From Elioraea sp. (GTDB taxonomy: Bacteria > Pseudomonadota > Alphaproteobacteria > Acetobacterales > Acetobacteraceae), in NCBI RefSeq assembly GCF_022842375.1, contig NZ_JALHPR010000026.1, positions 1 to 64,000 on the forward strand: a stretch of DNA of 64,000 nucleotides, in the 5' to 3' direction. The notes under the pieces were generated by a model. The model saw only the letters and a program-made list of their open reading frames with translations, was not told the origin of the DNA and ran no database searches. Both the position numbers and the translations under genes were made by a program. Shown in pieces: positions 9,905 to 17,959 of this stretch; position 1 is the stretch's first letter; every line of letters begins with the position of its first letter.

Positions 9905-11551
9905 CTACCGCCTGGACGCGATCTGGGGTGCCATCGCGCCGACCGCTGCCTGGAGCCGCCTGATCGTCTCGTCGAGGCTTTCGCGAAACACGGGTGCTGG
10001 CGCGTCGTCATCGCCGCCGAGTTCCGCGAGCAGCCGCTCCGCCACGCTGTCGAGCGGCTCGTCGCCGCTCACGGGCAGCTCCGGCGGTGGTGCCGTGAGT
10101 GCGGCGACCGTGTTCTCGAGCGTGGCCGTCACGGCGGACAGCGCCGCGATCGTCGCCTCCGTCCGTTCCGACATCGCATCGGCTGCCGCCCGCCCAGCCT
10201 CGGCCGCCTCGGCCGAAGCGGCGAGGCCCTGGGAGAGGCGCTCGGTCGCGGCATCCAGCCGCTCGGCCACCGGCATGACAGCCGCAAGGTGGCCGGCCAG
10301 CGGCGCCTCGATCCGCGCGAGCGCTGCGGCGGCCGCACGCTCGCCCTCCTCCTGCGCCATGCCGAGGGCAGCGATCAGCGGGTCGAGCTCGGCCCCGATC
10401 CTGCCGGCCACCGCGCCGGCGTCGTCCTTCAATGCCGTGGCTGCCGCATCGATCCGGCGCGCGGCTTCCGCCGCCGCCTCGCCGGCCCGCCACGAAGCCT
10501 CGATCGCCATCACCTCGGCGATGTCGCAGACGCGCGTGACCGCGGCATCGGCCGCCTCGCGCGCCGTTCCCTCGACCTGCCCGGCAAGCCCCTCGAGCCG
10601 CGCGATCGACGGCGAAAGGATGGCGGCGAAGTCGGGCGGTGCCATGCCCTCGCCTGCGGCAGCGATATCACGCGTCGTCGCACAGAGCCGGTCGAGCCCG
10701 AGCTCGAAGCTGCCAACAAGGCGGCTGAATTCACTGGCCGCGGCATCGAGCCGCGCCTGGCTTGTCGCCGCGACCGGCAGGCGCCCGATCGCCTCGAGCA
10801 GCAGCGGCATGGTCTGGTCGAGACGCCGCGCCTGGTCGGCGCCGCGGGCGAGCACCTCCTCGAAGGCGAGCATCGCCGGCGACGGGCCTTCCGGCTCGCG
10901 GGCCGCCCGCGCCTCCTCTGCGGCGGCGGCGAGCGCGCTGGCGGCCTCGGTGCTGCGCGACGCGGCTGCCTCGAGCACCCGCGCCTGCTCTGCGGCGAGG
11001 GCTGGCAGGACGGAGAGCGCCCCGGTGGCATCATCGGTCCGCCGCACGGCTTCGGTCAGCTGGCGCGTCGCCTCGGCAGCGACGGCGGAGAGGCGGCCGC
11101 CGGAGGCAGCGGCGTCGCTCAACGTCCCGGCAGCATCGGCCATCGCCGCGCGGGTCGCGGCAAGCTCGGCGCCGGTTTCGCGCAGGGTAAGCTCCAGATT
11201 GGCGGCAAGCCTGCGCGCCTCCAGCCCCGTATCGGGCGGCGGCGGCGCCGGGGCGATCGCGGCAGCGACGGCACGGGACAGCTCGCCCCAGAGATCCTCG
11301 CGCTCGGCGCCCCAGGGCTGGCGCGCCGAACCCGCGAGAGAGGCCTTCAGCGCCTCGCCCGGTGCGAGCGCAAGCGGGCCCGCGGCAAGCGCCATGACGG
11401 TGGCGAGAAGGGCCAGCGCAACGGCGCCGAGTGCGACCAGCCGGTCGATGGAGGCCCCCTCGCCCAGCACCACCGCGGCCGCGGCGGCGCCGAGTGAGAC
11501 GAGGCCCAGCACGCCGGCGATGACCCAGGCAGGACCGAGGGCACGGATCAT
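9905..11551 (-). CDS. Membrane-anchored Ala-rich helical protein, third gene of Gvp-like operon
   Basis: I do not recognise a named family. The 548-residue product has two predicted membrane helices at residues 8-29 and 38-60. A very long alanine-, glutamate- and arginine-rich region with heptad-like spacing then runs to the end, so a membrane-tethered coiled-coil rod is likely. It resembles the helical part of chemoreceptors in composition but shows no conserved signalling hairpin. Its ATG overlaps the stop of the GvpF/L-like gene (ATGA), making it the last member of a three-gene unit. By position it could anchor or scaffold the other two proteins at the membrane. This is inference. Confidence 0.6.
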   Translation of the reverse strand: MIRALGPAWVIAGVLGLVSLGAAAAAVVLGEGASIDRLVALGAVALALLATVMALAAGPLALAPGEALKASLAGSARQPWGAEREDLWGELSRAVAAAIAPAPPPPDTGLEARRLAANLELTLRETGAELAATRAAMADAAGTLSDAAASGGRLSAVAAEATRQLTEAVRRTDDATGALSVLPALAAEQARVLEAAASRSTEAASALAAAAEEARAAREPEGPSPAMLAFEEVLARGADQARRLDQTMPLLLEAIGRLPVAATSQARLDAAASEFSRLVGSFELGLDRLCATTRDIAAAGEGMAPPDFAAILSPSIARLEGLAGQVEGTAREAADAAVTRVCDIAEVMAIEASWRAGEAAAEAARRIDAAATALKDDAGAVAGRIGAELDPLIAALGMAQEEGERAAAAALARIEAPLAGHLAAVMPVAERLDAATERLSQGLAASAEAAEAGRAAADAMSERTEATIAALSAVTATLENTVAALTAPPPELPVSGDEPLDSVAERLLAELGGDDDAPAPVFRESLDETIRRLQAAVGAMAPQIASRR

Positions 11552-12471
11552 GCGCGCACCAGCAGCCGGGCAGCGACCGCACCCGCATCGCGCGGCGCGG
11601 GCAGCGCGAGCCGCGTGCCGCAGCAGGCGATCAGGTCCTCACGGGCGAAACGGGATCGGCCGGCGGCAAGCCCGTGCAGCAGCGCGACGGCGCGCCCCGC
11701 CTCGGCCAGCGGGCGACGCGCGGCCGGTCGGCCTTCGCCTGAGGGGTCGAGCGCAAAGGCCAGCGTGCGCCAGCGCCGCGCGAGTTCGCCCCGGTCAGCA
11801 TCCGCCTTCAGCGCGAGCATCGCCCAGGCGCGGCTGACTGCGGCATGCTCGGCCGCCTCGATCCGGAACGCGGCGAAGGCCAACGGCGGCAGCGGCCCCT
11901 CGATCGTGAGCGGCGTGCCAGCAGTGCCAACGGAACCAGAAATGCCAACGGAACCAGAAGCGGCAACGGAAACGGCGACGAGAGGCCCGCTTCCCGCAGG
12001 GAGCAGCACCGAGAGAACGAGCCTGCCATCGCGCGCCTGGACGCGGAAGCCGAGGCCGTCGGTGGACAGTGCGGCGCGCAGCGTGGCGATCCTGGCCGGC
12101 CCCCCTGCCGCCCCTGGTGGCGTCGCGATGTCCCATTGCTGGAACTGCCCCTCGCGCGAAAGCGCCGCGGCGAGCACCGGTGCAGAGGCATCGATCAGCC
12201 CGGCCCATTCGCCGGCATCGCAGCCAGCGGTACGCGGATCGGCCGGCAGGAATGGCGAGCGCGCGGCAGCGCGCGCGAGCATGGCGCGGAGGGCGCCGCG
12301 GTCACGCCGCCAGGAGAGCCCATGCACGGCGAAGGCAGCAATGTCGCCTGCTCTGCGCACGGTGATGATGTCGCCCCCTGCCGCCAGTGCAGCGGAGATC
12401 CGCGCGGCCTGCGCCACGGGCCCGGCGCCGAGCACCGTGAGCACCGCGCCGCGCCGCTTCGCCGCGCTCAC
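11548..12471 (-). CDS. GvpF/GvpL-like protein with degenerate J-like C-terminus
   Basis: The first 120 residues of this 307-residue protein follow the pattern of gas-vesicle proteins GvpF/GvpL: GDIAAFAV, a helix around LRAMLARAAA, then SPFLPADPRT where GvpF/L have a PxRFGT-type segment, and later LSREGQFQQWDI where they have a GxxEW-type segment. Residues about 215-270 resemble a DnaJ J-domain in helix pattern (AWAMLALKADADRGELARRW, then RTLAFALDP), but the HPD triad is replaced by LDP. Between them lies a Gly/Ser-rich stretch coded by an 18-bp imperfect repeat. It overlaps both neighbours by 4 bases. The GvpF/L assignment is moderate; the J-like call is tentative. Confidence 0.55.
   Translation of the reverse strand: MSAAKRRGAVLTVLGAGPVAQAARISAALAAGGDIITVRRAGDIAAFAVHGLSWRRDRGALRAMLARAAARSPFLPADPRTAGCDAGEWAGLIDASAPVLAAALSREGQFQQWDIATPPGAAGGPARIATLRAALSTDGLGFRVQARDGRLVLSVLLPAGSGPLVAVSVAASGSVGISGSVGTAGTPLTIEGPLPPLAFAAFRIEAAEHAAVSRAWAMLALKADADRGELARRWRTLAFALDPSGEGRPAARRPLAEAGRAVALLHGLAAGRSRFAREDLIACCGTRLALPAPRDAGAVAARLLVRA
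11925..11978. repeat. 18-bp imperfect tandem repeat inside the GvpF/L-like gene
   Basis: TGCCAACGGAACCAGAAA at 11925 is followed by the same unit with one change at 11943 and a more diverged third unit at 11961. The repeat encodes an in-frame Gly/Ser/Val segment, so unit-number changes would preserve the reading frame. Confidence 0.7.
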
Positions 12472-13313
12472 GCCGCGATCCCCTGCATGCGCTGCCCCAC
12501 CGCTGCGCCGTGCGTGCCGCAGAAATGGCCGATGAGCTTGATCAGCATCTGCCGGTGCCGCGGGTCGGGCAGCCCGTCCGGCCCCGTGCGCAGCCGCGCA
12601 CCAAGCCTGTCGAGCACCAGGGCGATGAAGGCGCCGTCCTCGGCCGAGACCGCACAGCCGAGCAGTGCGACCATCCGGGCGAGCATGATCGAGCAGCGCA
12701 GGCTCGGCCGGTCCGTGTATTCGCGGGACCGGCGGAAGTCGCGCACCATGTCGACGATGCGCGCGACCTCCGTCCCGCTGAGGCCGCTTCCGGCGGCAGC
12801 GATGGCGATCTCCGTCTCGCGGTCGAACCCGTCGCAGTCGATCGTCATCACGCGGTCCGCCAGCGCATCGTGAAGCGGGGTGGCGGGTGATGTGACGATG
12901 ATGGCGCGGAAGCCTTGATGCACCGTGAGCGCACCATCGCCGAGCGTAAGCGTTCCCTCGCCCAGCACGCCGGCGAGGCTGGGCGGCGGCGCCGGGCCGT
13001 CGATCACGAGCGTGCTTCCCTCGGCGCAGGCGAGCATCAGCGCCCGCATCCCGTCGCCCTCGGCCAGCACGACGGGCCGGCCGAGCCGTTGGGCGAGCAG
13101 GCGGGAGAGCGTCGTCTTGCCCGTGCCGGAGGGGCCACGGAGATGGACGGCGCGGAACGCATCGAGGTAGCCGGCGGCGCGGGCGAGAACCGCCTCGATC
13201 GCATCCGTCACGATGGTCGCAGCGTCGGCGGTGGCGACGGCGGGTTGCCGTTCCGGGGTCCGCTCCGGGGCGCTGTCATCGGCCTTCTGGCGCATGCGCT
13301 TGCCTTCCGTCAT
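12468..13313 (-). CDS. GvpN-like AAA+ ATPase (MoxR/CbbQ/NorQ superfamily)
   Basis: This 281-residue protein matches GvpN, the AAA+ protein of gas-vesicle clusters. Evidence: [20 protein letters not shown] (Walker A at residues 60-68), [24 protein letters not shown], then [11 protein letters not shown], and a sensor-2 region [13 protein letters not shown]. The Walker B segment is abnormal: where GvpN has a pattern like TLVYDEFTRS, this reads [12 protein letters not shown], so the catalytic glutamate is replaced by glycine and a following loop is shortened. It may therefore bind but poorly hydrolyse ATP. It starts a three-gene operon and its stop overlaps the next start (ATGA). No GvpA shell gene is present in the window. 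Confidence 0.75.
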   Translation of the reverse strand: MTEGKRMRQKADDSAPERTPERQPAVATADAATIVTDAIEAVLARAAGYLDAFRAVHLRGPSGTGKTTLSRLLAQRLGRPVVLAEGDGMRALMLACAEGSTLVIDGPAPPPSLAGVLGEGTLTLGDGALTVHQGFRAIIVTSPATPLHDALADRVMTIDCDGFDRETEIAIAAAGSGLSGTEVARIVDMVRDFRRSREYTDRPSLRCSIMLARMVALLGCAVSAEDGAFIALVLDRLGARLRTGPDGLPDPRHRQMLIKLIGHFCGTHGAAVGQRMQGIAA

Positions 13314-13540
13314 GCCTTACCCCCCTGGCCCTTCTGGCCACGGGGACCATCCTGATCCGGGAGCGATCGGGCAGGACGCCATGCGCGCCTGTAGCAGCCG
13401 AGGCGTTAAGCGGCGGTGAACGCAATCGCATTTGCCCAACGCGCCCGCGCGGCGTTGCCAGCCGCCGCGGAGCAGGGTCAGATGGTGGCGCCGCCAACAT
13501 TGCGGCAGGAAAAACCAACACACTGCAAGGGGACCGGGGC

Positions 13541-14287
13541 ATGAGCATGCGCGTGGCAATCGTGACGGGCGCGGGAACGGGCGTTGGCAGGGCGGCGGCG
13601 CTCGCGCTCGCGGCCGATGGCTGGGCCGTCGTGCTCGCCGGCCGCCGCAAGGACGGGCTTGATGCCACCATCGCGATGGCACCCGATGCGAAGCTGCTCG
13701 CCGTGCCGTCGGACGTCAGCAAGCCCGCGGAGGTGAAGGCGCTGTTCGCCGCCGCCGTCGCCGCCTACGGGCGCGTCGACCTCGTATTCAACAATGCCGG
13801 CATGAACGCGCCCGGCGTGCCGCTCGAGGACCTGCCGTTCGAGCAGTGGCAGGCGGTGGTGGATGTGAACCTCACCGGCGTGTTCCTCTGCACGCAGGAG
13901 GCCTTCCGCGTAATGAAGGCGCAGACGCCGATGGGCGGGCGCATCATCAACAACGGCTCGATCAGCGCGCACGCGCCGCGCCCCGACAGCGCGCCCTACA
14001 CCGCCACCAAGCATGGCGTGATGGGCCTGACCAAGACCGCCTCCCTTGACGGCCGGAAGTACGACATTGCCGTCTGCCAGATCGACATCGGCAATGCGGC
14101 CACGGAGATGACGACGCGCATGGCGTCGGGCGTGAAGCAGGCCGATGGCCGCATCGCGGAGGAGCCGCGGATGGATGTCGCGCATGTCGGCCGCGCCGTC
14201 GCGCACATGGCCTCGCTGCCGCTCGAGGCGAACATCCCGTTCCTGACCGTGATGGCGACGAAGATGCCCTTTGTTGGCCGAGGATGA
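13541..14287 (+). CDS. SDR-family oxidoreductase
   Basis: This 248-residue short-chain dehydrogenase/reductase has the nucleotide motif TGAGTGVG, the NNAG motif, a conserved serine region ([12 protein letters not shown]) and an intact YTATK active site. The substrate cannot be read from sequence; it is probably NAD(P)-dependent reduction or oxidation of a small alcohol or ketone. The start ATG at 13541 follows AAGGGG. The DUF1194 gene begins 4 bases after its stop, and the hydroxyacid dehydrogenase after that overlaps by 4 bases, so the three are probably co-transcribed. The upstream gap of 227 bases separates it from the divergent GvpN-like gene. Confidence 0.85.
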   Translation: MSMRVAIVTGAGTGVGRAAALALAADGWAVVLAGRRKDGLDATIAMAPDAKLLAVPSDVSKPAEVKALFAAAVAAYGRVDLVFNNAGMNAPGVPLEDLPFEQWQAVVDVNLTGVFLCTQEAFRVMKAQTPMGGRIINNGSISAHAPRPDSAPYTATKHGVMGLTKTASLDGRKYDIAVCQIDIGNAATEMTTRMASGVKQADGRIAEEPRMDVAHVGRAVAHMASLPLEANIPFLTVMATKMPFVGRG

Positions 14288-14291
14288 GCGG

Positions 14292-14963
14292 ATGACGCCA
14301 CGACGCAGCGCCCTGCTTGCAGCCCCCGCGCTGCTGATCGCCACGCACGCCCGCGCGGCGGAGCCGGTCGACGTCGCCCTCGTGCTCGCGGCGGATGCGT
14401 CGGGCAGCATCGATGCCGATGAGTATCGGCTGCAGAAGGAGGGCATCGCCGAGGCGGTGGCCGATGCGCGCGTGCTCGCTGGCATCCGCGCCGGCCCGCT
14501 CGGGCGCGTGGCGCTCGCCTACGTGGAATGGGGCGCGCCGGGTGGGGCGGCAACGATGGTGCGCTGGATGATCGTTTCGGGCGCGGAGAGTGCGGCAGCC
14601 TTCGGCCGTTCGGTCATGGCCGCACCCCGGTCAGTGCAGTCCTGGAACGCGATCGGCGATGCGATCGACCATTGCGCCGCGCTGATCCTCGATGCCCCGC
14701 TCGAGCCGACGCGGAAGGTGATCGACATCTCGGGCGATGCCGGCGACATGCGGAGCAACCGGCCAGCCCCGGAGGCGCGTGACGCTGCGGTCGCCAGGGG
14801 AATCCAGATCAACGCACTCGCCATCGTCGAGGGCCGCGAGACCCTTGTCCTCTCCTACGAGACGACCGTGATCGGCGGCCCCGGCGCATTCGTCGAGACG
14901 GCGCCGACGCGTGCCGAATTCACCGCAGCCCTCAGACGAAAGCTGATCCGGGAAATCGCATGA
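14292..14963 (+). CDS. DUF1194 (von Willebrand A-like) exported protein
   Basis: This 223-residue protein belongs to the DUF1194 family, which adopts a von Willebrand A-like fold. The metal-ion site DASGSID is visible near the start of the mature domain. The N-terminus (MTPRRSALLAAPALLIATHARA) is an export signal with paired arginines, so Tat export is possible. The ATG at 14292 is preferred to one at 14271 because the longer version would add a non-signal leader and overlap the SDR. Function is unknown; adhesion or periplasmic protein binding is a family-level guess. Confidence 0.8.
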   Translation: MTPRRSALLAAPALLIATHARAAEPVDVALVLAADASGSIDADEYRLQKEGIAEAVADARVLAGIRAGPLGRVALAYVEWGAPGGAATMVRWMIVSGAESAAAFGRSVMAAPRSVQSWNAIGDAIDHCAALILDAPLEPTRKVIDISGDAGDMRSNRPAPEARDAAVARGIQINALAIVEGRETLVLSYETTVIGGPGAFVETAPTRAEFTAALRRKLIREIA

Positions 14964-15895
14964 TCATGCTGGTCAAGACCGGCGGCGAGGCATCGCTGCC
15001 GGAATGGCGTTCGCTGTTCGCCGCTCTGCTGCCCGAACTCGACGTGCGCTGGTGGGACGACCCGACGGTAGCGGCGGAGGATGTCGCCTACACCTTCCTG
15101 TGGGCGCCGGAGCCCGGGCGGCTGGCCACCTATCCGAACCTCAGGCTGATCATTTCGTCGGGTGCGGGCGTCGATCATCTCACCGCCGATCCGCATCTCC
15201 CGGCGCATGTCCCGATCGCCAAGATGGGCGCGGCGGAGGCCGTCGCGCGGATGCGCGAGTTCGCGCTCGCGACGGTGTTTTTCCACCACCGTCGCTTCCA
15301 CAGCTTCGTCGCCAACCAGCGCCTGAAGCGGTGGGAGGATGACGAGACGACAGAGGCCGCGAACCGCACCGTCGGCGTCATGGGCCTCGGCACGCTGGGG
15401 CTTCCCTCCGCGCTCGCGCTGCGCGATGCCAGCTTCCGCGTGAAGGCGTGGAGCAGGAGCGCGCGCGCGATCCCGGGCATCGAGAGCCACGCGGGTGCTG
15501 CGGGTTTCGATGCGTTCCTCGCGGGCACCGAGATCGTGCTCTGCCTTCTCGCCGCCACGCCGGAGACGGCCGGGATCGTGAATGCAGCGACGCTGGCGAA
15601 ACTCCCCCGGGGCGCGTGCGTCATCAACGCCGCGCGCGGGTCGCATGTCGTGATCCCCGACCTGGTCGCCGCGCTCGACGGGGGGCACATCGCTGGCGCC
15701 ACGCTCGACGTGTTCGAGACCGAGCCGCTGCCGGCGGACAGCCCCGTGTGGACGCATCCGCGCATCCTCGTGACGCCCCACGTCGCCTCGTTCCCGAACC
15801 GCGCGGCGCGGGCCAGGTTCGTGGCGGAGGCGATCACGGCCTTCGAGGCGGATCGAACGGTGCTGAACCGGTTCGACGCGTCGCGGGGCTACTGA
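14960..15895 (+). CDS. D-2-hydroxyacid dehydrogenase (glyoxylate/hydroxypyruvate reductase-like)
   Basis: This 311-residue NAD(P)-dependent oxidoreductase of the D-isomer-specific 2-hydroxyacid family most resembles GhrA-type glyoxylate/hydroxypyruvate reductases. Visible are the dinucleotide motif GVMGLGTLGLP, the NAARGSHV region with the catalytic arginine, the acidic residue in DVFETEPLP, and the catalytic histidine in ILVTPHVASF. Its ATG overlaps the DUF1194 stop (ATGA). The natural substrate is probably glyoxylate or hydroxypyruvate, but other 2-keto acids are possible. Confidence 0.85.
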   Translation: MIMLVKTGGEASLPEWRSLFAALLPELDVRWWDDPTVAAEDVAYTFLWAPEPGRLATYPNLRLIISSGAGVDHLTADPHLPAHVPIAKMGAAEAVARMREFALATVFFHHRRFHSFVANQRLKRWEDDETTEAANRTVGVMGLGTLGLPSALALRDASFRVKAWSRSARAIPGIESHAGAAGFDAFLAGTEIVLCLLAATPETAGIVNAATLAKLPRGACVINAARGSHVVIPDLVAALDGGHIAGATLDVFETEPLPADSPVWTHPRILVTPHVASFPNRAARARFVAEAITAFEADRTVLNRFDASRGY

Positions 15896-15905
15896 GCCGC
15901 CGCCA

Positions 15906-17072
15906 TCACGCCGTGCGCCGTGCCCGCGGCAGCATGGCGAGCGAGGCGAGCGCGCACACGGCACCGGCGACGAACAGCGGCGGGTGGGCGCGGATGCGCG
16001 CGAATACCGCCGCCACCGCGAATGCGCCGAGCGCCTGCGTCAGCGCATAGGCGATCGTCGCCGCGCGCCATGACCGCGCGGCGGCGGCGATGCCGGCCAA
16101 CTCCCCCGCGCGCCCGAGCACCAGTGGCGGAACCCCTGGCGTGAGCGCGCCGACCAGCAGCGCCGAGACGAACGCGGCAGGCAGCGTGCGCACCATCGCC
16201 GGCAGCACGATGGCCGCGGCCTGGATCGAGAGTGCGATGGTGAGCGTCCGCGCGAAGCCGATGCGATCGCCGAAATAGCCGCCGACGAGCGGGCCGAGTG
16301 CTGCACCCACACCATAGACCGCAAACGCGATGGCGCCCACGCCGACGCCATGGCCGAGCCAGCGCGCGACATAGTCCGACAGCAGCAGCAGGTGCGGCAC
16401 GATCGCGAAGGCATTCACGGCATAGGCCCAGATGAGGCGCGAGAGCCCCGGCGGCGGCGAGGCGGGCGGCGGTGCCGGCGGTGCATGCGGCGGCCAGAAC
16501 GGCCAGGCGATCGCGGCACAGGCCACCGCGCCTGCCGCCAGCCCAAGCCAGGCGGCCGAGACGCCATGCGCGAGCAGCAAGGGCAGCGCGACCGAGGCCG
16601 TGACGATGCCGCAGCCGACGCCCCCGAACACGACACCGCCGACGCGCCCGCGCACGGCGGGCGACACCGCGCCCAGCAGTGCCGGGGGGCCCAGCACCAT
16701 CAACACCCCGCCCGCCGCACCGGCGGCAAAGCGCGCCGCGCCGAAGGTGATCGCATCCGGCCGCGCCGCGCAGATGGCCATCGATGCCGCGATCAGCAGC
16801 ATCATCCCCCGCATCAGCAGCGGCAGCGGCGCCAGCCGCGCGGAAGGCAACGCCAGCGCTGCGCCCGCGAGATAGCCGACGAGGTTCGCCGCACCGAATG
16901 CCGCCGCCTCCCCCGGCCCGAACCAGCCGGCGGTGACGAGCGCCGGCAGTAGCGGGGTGTAGGCGAACCTGCCGATGCCGATGCCCGAGAACAGCGCGGC
17001 AAGTCCGGCCAGTGCCGCCTTCGGGGCATCGAGGGACGGTGCCGGGCGCCCAAGGCTCTCGCGTGATGTCAT
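15906..17072 (-). CDS. YbfB/YjiJ-family MFS transporter
   Basis: This 388-residue inner-membrane protein has about 12 hydrophobic segments and the YbfB/YjiJ N-terminal pattern LFSGIGIGRFAYTPLLPAL. A long Ala/Pro-rich loop between the halves (about residues 200-215) is the expected central cytoplasmic loop. The substrate is unknown, as for nearly all members. It is convergent with the hydroxyacid dehydrogenase, with only 10 bases between the stops, and divergent from the aldolase operon. Confidence 0.8.
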   Translation of the reverse strand: MTSRESLGRPAPSLDAPKAALAGLAALFSGIGIGRFAYTPLLPALVTAGWFGPGEAAAFGAANLVGYLAGAALALPSARLAPLPLLMRGMMLLIAASMAICAARPDAITFGAARFAAGAAGGVLMVLGPPALLGAVSPAVRGRVGGVVFGGVGCGIVTASVALPLLLAHGVSAAWLGLAAGAVACAAIAWPFWPPHAPPAPPPASPPPGLSRLIWAYAVNAFAIVPHLLLLSDYVARWLGHGVGVGAIAFAVYGVGAALGPLVGGYFGDRIGFARTLTIALSIQAAAIVLPAMVRTLPAAFVSALLVGALTPGVPPLVLGRAGELAGIAAAARSWRAATIAYALTQALGAFAVAAVFARIRAHPPLFVAGAVCALASLAMLPRARRTA

Positions 17073-17166
17073 GGGTGTGAGACTAGCGTGCAGTGCAGCG
17101 CTTGACGCCCCCTGATCCTGGCCCGAACATTCAAGAACGACCGAAGTGTCGCTGGGAGATCATCAG

Positions 17167-17958
17167 GTGAACGTCACCGTTCCGCTGGCGCAGCGCGCGC
17201 CAGGCGATGCGTATTCGGAGGCTGAATGGCAGGTGCGCTGCGACCTCGCGGCCCTCTACCGCCTCGTCGCGCATCATCGCATGACCGACCTGATCTACAC
17301 CCACATCAGTGCGCGCGTGCCCAGTGAGAACGACGGGGGGCCAGAGCATCACTTCCTGATCAACCCCTATGGCGTGCTGTTCCACGAGATCACGGCGTCG
17401 TCGCTGGTGAAGGTCGATCTCGAGGGCAACGTCGTGTCACCCGGCACGTCGAGCCGCGTGAACGCCGCCGGCTTCACCATCCATTCCGCAATCCACATGG
17501 CGCGGCACGATGCGGCCTGCGTGATCCACACCCACACAGAGGCGGGCATCGCCGTCAGCGCGCAGGAACACGGCCTGCTGCCGATCAGCCAGCACGCGCT
17601 GAAATTCTACGGCCACCTCGCCTACCACGACTACGAGGGCATCGCGCTCGACCTCGATGAGCGTGATCGCCTCGTGCGCGACCTCGGACAGCACAAGGCG
17701 ATGATCCTGCGCAACCACGGGCTGCTCGTCGCCGGCCGCAGCATCGCCGAGGCGTTCAACCTGATCTACTACCTCGAGCGTGCCTGCCAGGCGCAGATCA
17801 GCGCGCTCGCCGGCGGGGCGAAGCTCGTGCTGCCGCCGGAGGAGGTGAGGCTCAGGACCGCCGCGCAGTTCAACGGAGGGGCGAGCCTCGAGCATTGCGA
17901 CATGGCGTGGGAGGCGGCGTCGCGCCTGATCGCCGGCACGCCTGACTGGCGCGTCTGA
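17167..17958 (+). CDS. Class II aldolase/adducin family protein
   Basis: This 263-residue protein shows the class II aldolase/adducin fold with zinc ligands in IHTHTEAGIAV and a further His in ILRNHGLL. Members cleave or epimerise sugar phosphates or decarboxylate related compounds, so the exact reaction cannot be assigned. I prefer GTG at 17167 because GGGAG sits about 10 bases upstream; a GTG at 17146 in frame adds seven residues. The gene opens an apparent operon: the amidohydrolase starts one base after its stop, followed by a peptide-type ABC importer. That context suggests it degrades a product of an imported amide or modified peptide-like compound. Confidence 0.82.
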   Translation: MNVTVPLAQRAPGDAYSEAEWQVRCDLAALYRLVAHHRMTDLIYTHISARVPSENDGGPEHHFLINPYGVLFHEITASSLVKVDLEGNVVSPGTSSRVNAAGFTIHSAIHMARHDAACVIHTHTEAGIAVSAQEHGLLPISQHALKFYGHLAYHDYEGIALDLDERDRLVRDLGQHKAMILRNHGLLVAGRSIAEAFNLIYYLERACQAQISALAGGAKLVLPPEEVRLRTAAQFNGGASLEHCDMAWEAASRLIAGTPDWRV

Positions 17959-17959
17959 C

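Noticed and set aside
10095..11837. Long plus-strand frame (580 codons) opposite the helical-rod gene
   Set aside because: Ala/Ser/Arg-rich antisense shadow; the minus-strand frames have membrane helices, tight overlaps and family motifs.
9905..13313. Complete gas-vesicle cluster
   Set aside because: No GvpA/GvpJ-like small hydrophobic shell protein and no GvpK/GvpO-like gene are encoded nearby.
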